DNA of 64,000 bases from Pseudomonadota bacterium (GCA_947505245.1 CANNIZ010000014.1:1-64000), one strand, 5' to 3'; numbered from the stretch's first letter, positions 15,505-26,938 are shown. A program made the numbers and translations. The notes: generated from the letters alone by a model not told the origin.

Positions 15505-17434
15505 CGCGGGTGACGCCGTAAAGGGGCGGGATCCCCTCGCCCGGCGCGAGGCGTCCTGAAAGGTTCGAAGCCGGCTCCAGCGGAACGTCCGACACGTAGT
15601 ACAAGAACCGCACGTCCACGTCGGGCCGCACGAGCCCGAGCCGACGCGCCTCGTCGAGGCGTCGCCAGTAGTGCGACCCCTCCATCTCGAGGCCCACGCA
15701 CCGCCAGAGATGGCGATAATAGCCGAGCATCTGGCGGTTCTGCAGCAACGTGCCCGGGACCGTCAACATCGGCCCGCTGTGGACGTGCCGACCGGCGAGC
15801 GCGATGCGAAGGCGGTTGATGTTGAGCGAGACAGGCAGAGTCGCCAGTGTGTCATCGGCCTGATCGACGAACGCGGTGGGCATGAGCACGTCCCCGCGCG
15901 CGCCGACGAGCGCGCCCGCCTTGCCGATCACGCCAAGGCTGCGGATCCGATGACCGAACAGGGTAATGAGCGACCCGAGGATCTCGCTCGCCTGCTGCCC
16001 GAACGCGAAGTCGACGTTCACGACCACGCGCGGCCTACCGTCCGACGGTGCCTTGGGGAGCAGCGGATCCGCGCTCTGGCCTGCGAGCTTGCCGAGGTCG
16101 ACGAGCCCGACCTGAATGCCGGTAAACGCCGTCTCGTCGAGCGAAGAGAGCCCGAGCGCGTGTTCGGCGAGGCGGCGCTCGGTCGCGCGGTTCGGCTCGG
16201 CGGCCATCCAGTCGCGCGCCAACGCGTAGACGAGGTCGCGCGGCACCACCCACGATTCGCGCATCAGCGGGTGGTTCGTGCTCCGACCCCACGCGACGAC
16301 CTCGTCGGCCCGCGCGGCGAGCCACGGCGAAAGGCAATTGCGCACCGAGTGCGTGTTGCTGCTGATCACGTGCACTTCGGCCCGCGCGTGATCCGGCCCT
16401 ACGAGAGCTTCGACCGCCTCCGCGATCTGCGCCACCCACGTCTCGGAGTGGCGGCTGTTGTAGTTGTGGTGCTGCCGCTTGAGGCGCACGGTGAAGTCTT
16501 CGTGGTGAAACGCGATCGCCTTCAGGCGGGTGCCGAGGTCGTCGGGCCAGATCCGCTGAAGACCGGCGCGTTCCTCGACCGACAGCGCAAGCGACCCGAT
16601 CTCGCCCGCGAGCAGCTGGTTCATCATCTCGGGCTGCTCGAGCCGGTTGCGGATCTTTCGAACCTCGACCGCGTACACACACAGGCACGACAGGAAGTCG
16701 ATCAGGTCCGAGATGCCGTCGCGAAGCAACACCATGCTCTTGCCGGGCAGCATCTCCCAGGTGGAGCGCGGCCGCGCGGCGGTGGTGACCGGCCTGAACG
16801 CGCGATCGGGGGCTCCGTGAATCGGCGGTACGTCATCCGTCAGGAACCAGAGAAACGTCGTCCCGACGTTTTCGGGCAGCCGCCGCACCGCGTACGAGAG
16901 GGCCCCGATGTCGATCGCCTCGGCGCGAGCCCCCGGGTGAAGCGCGGGCTCCATCGCGAGGTACAGCGGCACGAGGCGATCAATGTCGAGCTCCCCCTCG
17001 GAGATCGCCCGGAACAGCTTCGCCATGAACGCATCGAACGCCGCAAACAACCCATGTTTTTCACGAAGGATCCGACCGAACGCCTGAGCAAATCCGGGTG
17101 AGCGCTCGAAGATCGCCAGGAATTCGTCACCCGGCAGGCGCGACCCCTGCACGTCGCCGCGCGCGCGAGCCGTGTACCGGCGCCGCTCGTCAAAAAGGGC
17201 CGCGCGCTCTCCGAAGTAGTGGCCCGGCACCACGGTGGAGCGCACGTTTCCGGACGGTTCGACCACGTCCACCGCTCCCGCCGCGAGCAGGAACACGTCC
17301 CGACCGCGATCTCCGAGGTTGAACAGCTGGTCGCCGTCCGAGGCCTCGAACGGCATCAACCGTGGTCGGAGGGACGCTTTCTCGTCGGGACCGAGAAACC
17401 TGAACGGATAGGTCGTATCGAGCACGTCGGCCAT
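15473..17434 (-). CDS. cyclic-nucleotide-binding-domain protein with C-terminal nucleoside-phosphorylase-like domain
   Basis: 653 residues from ATG 17434. Residues ~10-125 form a cNMP-binding jelly roll (GDQLFNLGDRGRDVFLLAAG, PGHYFGERAALFDERRRY matching the phosphate-binding cassette). Residues ~150-380 are helical and unrecognised. From ~460 on (RPRVVVNVDFAFGQQASEIL, GVIGKAGALVGARGDVLMPT, then GLEMEGSHYW) the pattern resembles the phosphorylase/AMP-nucleosidase fold, where a ME-containing motif contacts the ribose. This assignment is by motif only. It could sense a cyclic nucleotide and process a nucleoside, a link that its neighbour, the uracil-PRTase-family gene, makes attractive. Confidence 0.72.
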   Translation of the reverse strand: MADVLDTTYPFRFLGPDEKASLRPRLMPFEASDGDQLFNLGDRGRDVFLLAAGAVDVVEPSGNVRSTVVPGHYFGERAALFDERRRYTARARGDVQGSRLPGDEFLAIFERSPGFAQAFGRILREKHGLFAAFDAFMAKLFRAISEGELDIDRLVPLYLAMEPALHPGARAEAIDIGALSYAVRRLPENVGTTFLWFLTDDVPPIHGAPDRAFRPVTTAARPRSTWEMLPGKSMVLLRDGISDLIDFLSCLCVYAVEVRKIRNRLEQPEMMNQLLAGEIGSLALSVEERAGLQRIWPDDLGTRLKAIAFHHEDFTVRLKRQHHNYNSRHSETWVAQIAEAVEALVGPDHARAEVHVISSNTHSVRNCLSPWLAARADEVVAWGRSTNHPLMRESWVVPRDLVYALARDWMAAEPNRATERRLAEHALGLSSLDETAFTGIQVGLVDLGKLAGQSADPLLPKAPSDGRPRVVVNVDFAFGQQASEILGSLITLFGHRIRSLGVIGKAGALVGARGDVLMPTAFVDQADDTLATLPVSLNINRLRIALAGRHVHSGPMLTVPGTLLQNRQMLGYYRHLWRCVGLEMEGSHYWRRLDEARRLGLVRPDVDVRFLYYVSDVPLEPASNLSGRLAPGEGIPPLYGVTRVMLDEVLRTL

Positions 17435-17481
17435 CTGGTTGCCTCACGGGCGAAAGGATACGCGATCTGCAGGAGGTCACG

Positions 17482-17799
17482 ATGGGCGACGCTCACGCAG
17501 CGCTCGAGGCTCTCCGACACAAGGACGGAGGGCTCGGCGTCGAACTCTCCACCGAGCGCGCGAGCGCCCTCGGGCGTGCCGGGCGCAAGCTGGACGACAC
17601 GGTCGCTACGTGTGCCGCGTCGCTCGTGGCACTCGAAGCCGCCCCACCAAATCACCGGGCTGCGGCGCTCGCGGCGTTCCGGCAGGCGCGCGAGTTGGCC
17701 CTCGAGGCGCGCTGGGAGATGGTCGTCGTTCGGGAGTGCATCGGACTGTGGCCGCACCACGACGTCGACGCGCATTGGCGCATCCCCCAGGCGCGCTGA
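17482..17799 (+). CDS. small conserved-looking hypothetical protein
   Basis: 105 residues from ATG 17482 with an excellent AGGAGGTCACG site. Predicted mostly helical, soluble, with an Ala/Arg-rich middle and a distinctive C-terminus (ECIGLWPHHDVDAHWRIP). No signal peptide, no recognised motif. It is divergent from the cNMP gene (47 bp) and convergent with the GT87 gene (two bases). Confidence 0.7.
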   Translation: MGDAHAALEALRHKDGGLGVELSTERASALGRAGRKLDDTVATCAASLVALEAAPPNHRAAALAAFRQARELALEARWEMVVVRECIGLWPHHDVDAHWRIPQAR

Positions 17800-17801
17800 C
17801 G

Positions 17802-18989
17802 TCAAACGCGCGCGACCGCAGGTGGTGCGACCAGCCACGATGACGCGACCAGCCACGCCCACACGAGAAGGTTGGCGATAGCGGGGATTGAGAACCCGGC
17901 GTCGAGCTGCTCACCGACGAAGAACGACACGTACCAGAACGCGACGACCGCCCCCGCGACCACGCGCCCGCGCATCGTCGCTGGAAACGCTGCAGCAATC
18001 GCCGCGATCGCTACACACATCGGCAACATGTCGTAGTGGTGTACGTGGGGGTTCGCGAGCGTCCCGGCCGCGAAGAACGCCCCCGCCGCCTCAAGCGACA
18101 TCGGCCTCCGCGGGCCGCCAAAGCGCCACACCGTAAGGCCGATCACGGCGAGGCCCGCCGTTACCGCGACCAGGTCGGTCGTCACCCCGACGCCGAGGGC
18201 GCTGCGGGCGAGCGCGTACAGGTTGTGTTGATGGGCGGCGGGGTACTCGGGCAGGCGATCAAGACGCGAGACGAGGCCCGCCACCTGAACGTACTCGATG
18301 AACCGTTGCGGTCCGAACGCGCCGGCCGCGAGCACCGCGGCGGCCAGGGCTCCGACGAGGAACGCGACGATCGCCCTCCACCGCCCCAGCGCCAGCGGCA
18401 CCCACCCGAGGCCCAACGTCCAGCTCGGCTTGCAGGCCAGCAGCGACAACACCGCGCCCGCCACGCCGTCGCGGTCCCGGGCGAGCGCCAGCGCCCCCGC
18501 GGAGGCCACGGCCAACGTCATCAGCCCGTTCTGGCCCAGCGCGTACGCATACAGGCACGTGGGCGACGCCAACACGAGGATCGCCACGGTTGCCGGGGCG
18601 AGGCGCCGGCCCGAGAGCGCCGCGACACAGACCGACGCGCACGCCACGCTGACCAGCGTGACGAGCCCCTGAATCGCAGCCGCGATTTTATAGTCGAACT
18701 CGCCGAGGAACCCGTACCAGAACGCCGCCGGAGGCGGGTAGAAGAACGCGCCGACCCGATCGGCCCGCTCGTTCCACAGCGACGCGCCGCCTTCCAGGCC
18801 GAGGACGATCGGGCGATGCGCGTCCGCGCTGTACATCTGCGCCGGGTCCGCCGCGACGGCGTGGCCCGCAGACCAGAAGTGCCCGAAATCGCCCACCTTC
18901 CCGACCGCGAGCGGCAACATACCGAGGTACATGCCGCCAAAAAACAAAGCGCCCGCGAACCTCGCGAGCGCCCGTCGATCGTCCGTCAC
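17802..18989 (-). CDS. GT87/DUF2029-type polyprenol-phosphate mannosyltransferase-like membrane protein
   Basis: 395 residues from GTG 18989, about ten hydrophobic segments. The first periplasmic loop has the family pattern (DFGHFWSAGHAV near 33-44, then FFYPPPAAFWY), and QHNLYALAR and ANPHVHHYDMLPM appear later, as in GT87 glycosyltransferases using lipid-linked sugars. It starts 19 bp after actF on the same strand; it is in the position where actG is found in some operons, but it is not ActG-like. The substrate is unknown. Confidence 0.75.
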   Translation of the reverse strand: MTDDRRALARFAGALFFGGMYLGMLPLAVGKVGDFGHFWSAGHAVAADPAQMYSADAHRPIVLGLEGGASLWNERADRVGAFFYPPPAAFWYGFLGEFDYKIAAAIQGLVTLVSVACASVCVAALSGRRLAPATVAILVLASPTCLYAYALGQNGLMTLAVASAGALALARDRDGVAGAVLSLLACKPSWTLGLGWVPLALGRWRAIVAFLVGALAAAVLAAGAFGPQRFIEYVQVAGLVSRLDRLPEYPAAHQHNLYALARSALGVGVTTDLVAVTAGLAVIGLTVWRFGGPRRPMSLEAAGAFFAAGTLANPHVHHYDMLPMCVAIAAIAAAFPATMRGRVVAGAVVAFWYVSFFVGEQLDAGFSIPAIANLLVWAWLVASSWLVAPPAVARV

Positions 18990-19008
18990 AGCGCGACGAC
19001 CTTGGAGG

Positions 19009-20358
19009 TCAGTGGGCGCCGTGCGCGTGAACGTGAACGTCCCAGGAATGCGTCTCGAGCTTGGGGTCGGAGACCGGAAGCGCAGGCATCCGCGTGAGCA
19101 TCTGGGTCGCGAACGTCACGAGCGCGCCGAGGCAGCCAATCCACACACCCAGGCTGATGACGAGGAAGTTCACCCAGGGGAAGTCCGGGCCTTTGAAGAT
19201 CGACGGCATGACGAGGAGCGTGCGCTCCAGGAACACGCCGAGCATCATGCAAAGCATGAGGGCGACGAACGGGCCGCGCATCTTCTTGATCCCACGCGAC
19301 AGAAGCACGGTGAACGGCATGATGAAGCACATCACCGCGACCACGCGGGCCATCGGGCCCCACTGCGGCAGCACGATGCGAAGCATCAGGAAGTCCGTCT
19401 CTTCGGGCATGTTCGTGTAGTAGATCGGCAGAATCTGCGAGAACGTCATGTAGGCCCACGCCATCGTGAACGCGAGCAGCATCTTGCCAAGGTCGTGTGT
19501 GTGCGACGGCTTGATCCAGCCGCGCAGACCGAGCCAGTCGAGCCCGATGAGCGAGAACACGCCGATGGACTGCATCGCGAGCCAGAAGCTCGACGCGAAG
19601 AACCAGCCGCCGAACATGTTCGAGTACCACAGCGGGGACAGCGACATGATGAGGTCGAACGCGATCATCGACATGATGAAGGCGTAGGTGAAGCCGAGCA
19701 CCACGCCAAGACCAGCCTGCAGCTTGTCCGAAGCCTCCCGCTCCTTCGCGACGTCCGTGGCGCCGCCGATGACCATGTTCCACCAGCCGGGCGCCTTGTC
19801 GCCGAGCCGAAGCTTCGCCATCAGCAGGTCAGGGCGCAGGGACGAGCGGAGGTAGATGAGGTCGAGGAGGACCATGAAGCCGACGCCGAGCACCTGGCGC
19901 GCGATGAACGTGCCGGGCGACAACCAGAAGGGCTTCGCCGCGAACAGCACCGCGATGGACTCGGGCGCGAGATGGACCGGCCCACCTTCGACGATCGTGC
20001 TGGGGTGCCACGGGAACACCCGAAGGCCTACGATCAGGAACAGGACCAGCGCGAGGTAGACGACCGGCATGAACAAGCCGAAGGTCTCGGCCACACGCTT
20101 CATGGGCCGGCTCCAGCGGGCCCACGTCAAGGTGGACACCACCGAGAACATGATCGCACCCTGGCTGATGCCGATCAGGTAGACGAGGCCGACGATCACG
20201 GCGCCCCAGGTCCAAACCGGGTCGATGAACAGGCCCGCCACGAACGCGAGCAGGCCGATGACCACAGCGCCCGCGGCGCCCGCCATCACCGGCATCGGAA
20301 CTTTGCGCGTCAGCACCGCGTCGATCGCGGCGTTCACATCAAGAGGAGCGGCGCTCAT
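19009..20358 (-). CDS. actF: alternative complex III subunit ActF (NrfD-like quinone-binding membrane protein)
   Basis: 449 residues from ATG 20358 (ATGA overlap with actE). Ten hydrophobic helices, with the NrfD/PsrC pattern also seen in ActC. Part of the membrane module of alternative complex III, which oxidises menaquinol and hands electrons to a cytochrome c or directly to an oxidase. The C-terminus is short and His-rich (SWDVHVHAHGAH). It is the last act gene; no actG follows. Confidence 0.93.
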   Translation of the reverse strand: MSAAPLDVNAAIDAVLTRKVPMPVMAGAAGAVVIGLLAFVAGLFIDPVWTWGAVIVGLVYLIGISQGAIMFSVVSTLTWARWSRPMKRVAETFGLFMPVVYLALVLFLIVGLRVFPWHPSTIVEGGPVHLAPESIAVLFAAKPFWLSPGTFIARQVLGVGFMVLLDLIYLRSSLRPDLLMAKLRLGDKAPGWWNMVIGGATDVAKEREASDKLQAGLGVVLGFTYAFIMSMIAFDLIMSLSPLWYSNMFGGWFFASSFWLAMQSIGVFSLIGLDWLGLRGWIKPSHTHDLGKMLLAFTMAWAYMTFSQILPIYYTNMPEETDFLMLRIVLPQWGPMARVVAVMCFIMPFTVLLSRGIKKMRGPFVALMLCMMLGVFLERTLLVMPSIFKGPDFPWVNFLVISLGVWIGCLGALVTFATQMLTRMPALPVSDPKLETHSWDVHVHAHGAH

Positions 20359-20951
20359 TGTGGGGTCCCTGCGGGCGGAGCCTCGGCCGGGGCCGGGGCG
20401 GGAGGCTTGTACGCACCGTTGTCCAAGGTGCGGAGGTAGTGCACGATCGACCACTGTTCGCGGTCAGTCATCGCGTAGCCGTATGGCGGCATGATCTTGC
20501 TCGGGCTGCCTTCGCGGATCGTCATGTAGACACGACCGTCCGACAGGGTCGGGAGCCGGCCCGCCGAGCCCGACAGGGCCGGGATGATCGGCACGCGGCC
20601 GGGGAGCGAGAGCGGGCCCAGCTTGACGCCGTCACCGTGGCACGGCGTGCAGTAGATCCCGTACATCTTTACGCCTTCGGCCCGCAGCTCGGGGCTGTCG
20701 TCGTACGGCGATACGATCGCGGACGCCTCGGGAGACGTCTGCGGGTAGACGGGCTGGTACGACTTCGGGCTCTCCACGCTGGGATGCGAGACGACGCCCA
20801 GGGGAAGCGGTCGCATCAGCTGTTCGTAGGCCTTGACCGTCGCACCATCGACCATGTCGACGTCCCACGGGAGACCGAACGCTGCAGTGGAACCCGCCAG
20901 GCCGGCGACGACCATCAAGGCCATCGCGACCGGGACGCGAAACTTACGCAT
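20355..20951 (-). CDS. actE: alternative complex III subunit ActE (monohaem cytochrome c)
   Basis: 198 residues. An uncleaved or cleaved N-terminal hydrophobic segment (MALMVVAGLAGSTAAFG) exports it. One haem c motif, CTPCH (~101-105), lies in a class I cytochrome fold with the distal Met in KIMPPYG. A Pro/Ala tail follows. It overlaps actD by 8 nt and actF by ATGA. It presumably carries electrons out of the complex. Confidence 0.93.
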   Translation of the reverse strand: MRKFRVPVAMALMVVAGLAGSTAAFGLPWDVDMVDGATVKAYEQLMRPLPLGVVSHPSVESPKSYQPVYPQTSPEASAIVSPYDDSPELRAEGVKMYGIYCTPCHGDGVKLGPLSLPGRVPIIPALSGSAGRLPTLSDGRVYMTIREGSPSKIMPPYGYAMTDREQWSIVHYLRTLDNGAYKPPAPAPAEAPPAGTPQ

Positions 20952-21491
20952 TCGGCACCTCGTAGTGCGTGTCGGCGCCAGACGTCACTTCGATGGCGCC
21001 CGAGCCCTTCAGGATCTCGATGATCTTGTCCTTGTCGGACACCGGCGCGCGGGGAAACACGATCCCGAACTTGTCGTCCGTGAACCGGGGATCCGCGATG
21101 GCCTTGTCAAGGAAGAAGCTCGGCAGGCCCGCGTGCACGAACATGCCGATCAGGGTGAACATCGCGCCACCGAGGACGGTGGGTTCGAACATCACGATCG
21201 CGAACGGCGGGAGCGCGACGACGGGCTTGCCACCGGGGTTGATCATCGGCCAGTCCGACATCGACAACGACTCGAGCAGCAGGCCCGTGCAGATGCCGGT
21301 GATCGCACCGACGAGCGTCCACCAGCGGACCGGAGACGGGCGGCCTTCGTAGACGGCCTCCTCGATCTCGTGGCGCGGCAACGGCGCGGTCGTCGACCAG
21401 CCCGAAATGCCCGCCTTCTTGAGCCGATCAAGTCCGGCCAACATGGAGTCGAGGTGAGCGTAGACCGCTTTCACCGGAATGGTATCGGACA

Positions 21492-21492
<1 letters not shown>
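20944..21492 (-). CDS. actD: alternative complex III subunit ActD
   Basis: 182 residues from ATG 21492 (TGATG with actC). Two transmembrane helices around residues 60-85 and 105-135 (VGAITGICTGLLLES; ALPPFAIVMFEPTVLGG), flanked by soluble ends, as in other ActD proteins. There are no cofactor motifs. Longer upstream readings are out-of-frame actC and were dropped. Confidence 0.92.
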
Positions 21493-22862
<1,370 letters not shown>

Positions 22863-22925
22863 GTACGCTCCATGGAGGAGAAGTCATGCAAGCGCAGCGC
22901 GCTGCGAGCTTGCGAGCAAAGGAAA

Positions 22926-25900
22926 TCAATGGTGTTCGGACGGGGCGGGCTCGTGGCCGCCCTCAGCGTGTTCTGCGCCCTCGGCGCCATGTGCGGCATG
23001 CTCGGGCGGATGGAACGAGGCCTTGCCGAGGTAGTTGACCGCCGGGAAGACGTTCAGATCGGCGAGGAGCTCGTAGTGGCGAGCCGACTTTCGCGTGGCA
23101 GCGGGCTTCGACGCGGCATCATTCAGGTTTCCGAACGTGATCGCTTCGGTCGGGCAGGCATCGGCGCACGCTGTGAGGCGGCGCAGCGCGTCGTCGGGCA
23201 CCGGCGCGATGAAGCCGTTGCCGTTCTCGATCGAGTGCGTCCGGTAGGCGCTCTTCGTCGAACGAATGCGTTGGACACAGAACGTGCACTTCTCCATCAC
23301 GCCCATCGTGCGCGCAGAAGCGTCCGGGTTGAGCAGCAGGTTGAACGGCTCCGGCCACACGTACGTGTGCCAGTTGAAGCGTCGCGCGCCGTACGGGCAG
23401 TTGTTCGCGCAGTACCGCGTGCCGACGCAGCGGTTGTAGATCATCGCGTTGAGGCCGTCGATCGTGTGGTAGGTCGCCAAGACCGGGCACACCGACTCAC
23501 AGGGCGCGTGGCCGCACTGCTGGCACATCATCGGCACGAAGCGGACGTCCTTGGTGAGGGTCGCCTCGGGGCGGTTCGGCGCCGCGTAGTCGGCTTCGTA
23601 CCGGGCGACGCGGATCCAGGCCATCTCGCGGCCCTCGCCGACGTTCGTCTTGCCGACGATCGGCAGGTTGTTCTCCGCGTAGCAGGCGATGGCGCACGCG
23701 CCGCAGCCGTTGCACGCGTTCACGTCGACGGTCATGCCGAACCGATAGGTCGGGTGCTCAGTGAGGCCGTACCAGTCGTTGATTCCGGCGTCCGTCAGGC
23801 GCTTGTCGAGCTTGGGGTACTCGAGGTGCGTAAGCTTGCCGGGCTTGTCGGACGGCGTGTCGCCGTACTGGGCGAGCTGGCCCGCGTCCACGACGACGCC
23901 GAAGCCGCGCTGTTCGTCGGTGTCACCACCGAACGTGCTCACGAGCGACGCGCGCGCGCCGACGGCCTTCAGCGAGGCCTTCGACGACTGCCAGGCGAGG
24001 CAGCCGGCCCCGTCCTTCGCGGCCGCGAGCAGCTTGACCACGTTCTGACCGACGTCGCCCGCGTAGCGACCTGACGCCGTGCGGCCATTGCCGAACGCGA
24101 TCGCGACCGCGTCCTCGCGGACGTGCGGCGTGCGCTCCACGCCCAACTGCATCGCCCCCTGGGCGGTGGTGACCTCGACGAGGTCGTTGTCCTTGAGGCC
24201 GAGCTTGTCGGCCGTCGCCGGGTTGATCTCGAGCCAGGTGTCCCACACCTGACCCGTCATCGGGTCGCTCGCCTCCTGCGCCCACGGCTCGTTCGCGTAG
24301 CGACCGTCCATGCGGAACGCGTGGCTGTAAGCGATGAGGTAGTACTCACCGGGGCCGTCGAACGTCGCCGCGGCCGAGGCGGAGGGCGTCGCGGTGACTT
24401 CGGGCGCCGCAAGCGCGGGCCGGAAGTCGGCCGCACCCAAAGACAACGAGCGATCCCAGAACTTGCGGAAGTCGGCTTCACCGGACTTCGGGAACACGTC
24501 GCGTTGCCAACGCGCCTTCACGAAGTCGAGCCAGGTGGCGGGCGTGAAGCCAATCGCCGTGGGAGCCGCCGCGACGGGCGCGACGGGTGCGATGGGCGCG
24601 ACAGCGACGGGTACTCCGGCGTCAGCCGCCACGTTCGCGATCGCGGCGGGATCGGGAAGGCCCGCGGCTCGCGCGGTAGCGAGCAACACGTCGCCGACCG
24701 AGCGACCGTCGTAGAGCGGCGACATCGCGGGCTGGCGAAGCAGGAACAGGCCGTCTTGGGGCTCTTCGTCGCCCCAGTCTTCGTACAGCGACGCGACGGG
24801 GAGGATGATCTTCGCGTTGGCGGACGTCTCGCTCGTAAAGCTCGAAAGGCTCACGAACGTGTCGACCTTGGCGAGCGCCTCAGCAAATCCGGAGGCCGCG
24901 GGCAGCGCGTACACGGGGTTTGACGGGTCGTCGACCAGCAGGACGCCGACCGTGCCCGCCGCCATGTCCGCGATCAGCTGCTCGACGCGCGCGTAGCTGT
25001 GGATCGGGCCCGAGTAGGAGGGACCGACGCCGAACGTCACGCCGCCGTTGCCGCCGACGAGGTTCAGGATGTACGTCGCGGTGGCGAGGTCCGTCGCCGC
25101 CTTGGTGGCGCCGACCGTGCCGCCCGGAAGCGCGACCGCGGGACCTGCAGCGAACAGCTTCGCCATCTCGTCGAGCTGCGCCTGGGTGAGGCCAGAGGCC
25201 GCGATGGCCGAGGCGACATCGAACGCGGCGAGCGTGCCCGAGAGCGGGCCGCTGTAGCCGAGGCTCGACGCGACGATCTTTGCGACCGCGAGGGCGACCA
25301 GGGCTTCCGAGCCCGGCGTGGCCGCGTACCAGTCGTCCGCGTTCGCGCCGGTCTGGCCGCGGTGGGGGCCGACGAAGCCGAAGCGCGCGACGAAGCCGCC
25401 CGCGTTCGGGTTCCGCGCCGAAGCGTACTGCGAAGCGAGCGTCACGCTTCCCCAGTTCGTGAGGAAGTCCGCGCCGAAAGACAACACGTGCCGGGCCTTC
25501 GAGAGGTCGTAGGCGGGCAGGAAGCGCTTTCCGAACACGCGCTCAGCGGCCTCGACTTCGGCGTCGCGGCCGAGCGGCTCGAAGAACACAGCTTCGTTGT
25601 TCGTGAACGCGTTCACGAGCTCGACGATGGCGCCGGATCGGTAGCCACCGAGCCACGCGACCTTCTTCCCTGCGGCGCGCGCGGACTTGACCGCGTCAGC
25701 GACCTTGGACAACGCGTCGTCCCACGTCGTGTCCGCGCCACCTGCCGACGGAACCTTCAGGCGATCGGGCGAGTAGGCGCGCTGCAATTCGAGCAGCGCA
25801 GCCTTCGGGATCGCTGGGGGAAGCGGGGCCTGCGGGTTGCTGCCCGCATTCACGACGCGACCTTCGCGGTGGCGCGCGAGCACCGGGAACGCCGCCGGGC

Positions 25901-26090
25901 CCGTCGTGACCGTGGTCGCGAAGAACACGGGGTTGCCGGGGATGATCTGCTCCGGGCGCACCACGTAGGGCAGCACGGTCTCGATCGGCGTCGGGTAATA
26001 GTTCTGATCGAACCCACAGGCAGCGACGACGGACGTCCCGCTCGTGAGCCCGAGGGCGCGAAGGAAATCGCGGCGATTCAAGCCAGCCAT
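22926..26090 (-). CDS. actB: alternative complex III subunit ActB (molybdopterin-oxidoreductase-like and 4Fe-4S ferredoxin fusion)
   Basis: 1,054 residues, usual length. A twin-arginine leader (NRRDFLRALG) runs into a VVAAC lipobox-like site, so it is Tat-exported and may be lipid-anchored. Residues ~50-700 have the molybdoenzyme fold but act without Mo cofactor in this family. The C-terminal quarter binds Fe-S clusters through CNGCGACAIACYAEN, CQQCGHAPCESVCP, CVGTRYCANNCPYGARR and the last group CTFCVQRI / CADACP. It passes electrons from the quinol site to the haems of ActA and ActE. Confidence 0.95.
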   Translation of the reverse strand: MAGLNRRDFLRALGLTSGTSVVAACGFDQNYYPTPIETVLPYVVRPEQIIPGNPVFFATTVTTGPAAFPVLARHREGRVVNAGSNPQAPLPPAIPKAALLELQRAYSPDRLKVPSAGGADTTWDDALSKVADAVKSARAAGKKVAWLGGYRSGAIVELVNAFTNNEAVFFEPLGRDAEVEAAERVFGKRFLPAYDLSKARHVLSFGADFLTNWGSVTLASQYASARNPNAGGFVARFGFVGPHRGQTGANADDWYAATPGSEALVALAVAKIVASSLGYSGPLSGTLAAFDVASAIAASGLTQAQLDEMAKLFAAGPAVALPGGTVGATKAATDLATATYILNLVGGNGGVTFGVGPSYSGPIHSYARVEQLIADMAAGTVGVLLVDDPSNPVYALPAASGFAEALAKVDTFVSLSSFTSETSANAKIILPVASLYEDWGDEEPQDGLFLLRQPAMSPLYDGRSVGDVLLATARAAGLPDPAAIANVAADAGVPVAVAPIAPVAPVAAAPTAIGFTPATWLDFVKARWQRDVFPKSGEADFRKFWDRSLSLGAADFRPALAAPEVTATPSASAAATFDGPGEYYLIAYSHAFRMDGRYANEPWAQEASDPMTGQVWDTWLEINPATADKLGLKDNDLVEVTTAQGAMQLGVERTPHVREDAVAIAFGNGRTASGRYAGDVGQNVVKLLAAAKDGAGCLAWQSSKASLKAVGARASLVSTFGGDTDEQRGFGVVVDAGQLAQYGDTPSDKPGKLTHLEYPKLDKRLTDAGINDWYGLTEHPTYRFGMTVDVNACNGCGACAIACYAENNLPIVGKTNVGEGREMAWIRVARYEADYAAPNRPEATLTKDVRFVPMMCQQCGHAPCESVCPVLATYHTIDGLNAMIYNRCVGTRYCANNCPYGARRFNWHTYVWPEPFNLLLNPDASARTMGVMEKCTFCVQRIRSTKSAYRTHSIENGNGFIAPVPDDALRRLTACADACPTEAITFGNLNDAASKPAATRKSARHYELLADLNVFPAVNYLGKASFHPPEHAAHGAEGAEHAEGGHEPAPSEHH

Positions 26091-26108
26091 TTTACAAAGA
26101 CTCCGGCA

Positions 26109-26822
26109 TCACTTGTGGCAGGTCCAGCAGTCCTTCAGCTCAGCTCGCCGAAGTTCTGCCTTGTCGCCGTAGTTCGTGTCGACAGACGGGTGAAAAGCAT
26201 GGCAATCGAGGCACCACCCCATCTGGAGGGTCGCCTCCCGCGTCATGGTGCCCTTCGCGGGGCCGTACATCTGCGCGGCTTCTTCCCAGGTTTTGGGATC
26301 GGTGTCGGCCCGGGGCGCCGGCGGGGGCACGTTGTCACGGATTCCGGTCATCGCGGGGACCTGCCCGTGACATTCGAGGCAATCGACGCCCGCGCGGACG
26401 TGCCGCATGTGCGAGAAGTACACGAAGTCAGGGACGTCGTTCACCTTCTTCCAGGGCACGGGCTCGCCGCGCTCCCAATACTGCGTAAGCAGCTTGATCT
26501 CTGGCGATTCCTTGAGGACGTACGAGTGGCAGCCCATACACGTCGCCATCTCTGGCACACCGGCGTGGATGGAATTGCGCGCCGCCGAATGGCAGTATTG
26601 GCAATCCAGCCCGTCGAGCTGCACGTGCCGATTGTGAGGGAACGCGATCGGCTGCACGGGCGCTTTTCCCGTGACCGCCCCGGCCGCGATCTGCGTGTCA
26701 TCGCCATACATGACCGTAGGCAGCAACGAGTGCGGCGCGATCGGAAAGGCGTCGCTGTTGGTGACGGCGTTGCCGGGAGAGCAGCCTCCGAGCAGGGCCG
26801 CTGTGAGCAGCACGATGTGCAT
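26109..26822 (-). CDS. actA: alternative complex III subunit ActA (pentahaem cytochrome c lipoprotein)
   Basis: 237 residues from ATG 26822. The leader MHIVLLTAALLGGC ends in a lipobox, so the mature protein is probably lipid-anchored. Five CxxCH haem sites: CQYCH, CMGCH, CLECH, CLDCH, CWTCH. Extra His residues (FPHNRH, FSHMRHV) supply distal ligands. A longer reading from 26909 was rejected because it puts 29 basic residues ahead of the signal peptide. First gene of the act operon; actB follows after 18 bp. Confidence 0.93.
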   Translation of the reverse strand: MHIVLLTAALLGGCSPGNAVTNSDAFPIAPHSLLPTVMYGDDTQIAAGAVTGKAPVQPIAFPHNRHVQLDGLDCQYCHSAARNSIHAGVPEMATCMGCHSYVLKESPEIKLLTQYWERGEPVPWKKVNDVPDFVYFSHMRHVRAGVDCLECHGQVPAMTGIRDNVPPPAPRADTDPKTWEEAAQMYGPAKGTMTREATLQMGWCLDCHAFHPSVDTNYGDKAELRRAELKDCWTCHK

Positions 26823-26938
26823 CCGCGCAAGTCCTCGATGGGTCGGGCAGGGTCGGCCGATTAAAGCGTCACCGATCCGTCGTCTAGCGGGCGCAATGAA
26901 TCGTGGCACCCACCGCGATAGAGCGGCTACAAGCGGTA

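Noticed and set aside
17802..18989. The membrane protein after actF as ActG
   Set aside because: It is ~395 residues with ten helices and GT87-type motifs, much larger than the small ActG subunits, and separated by a 19-bp gap.
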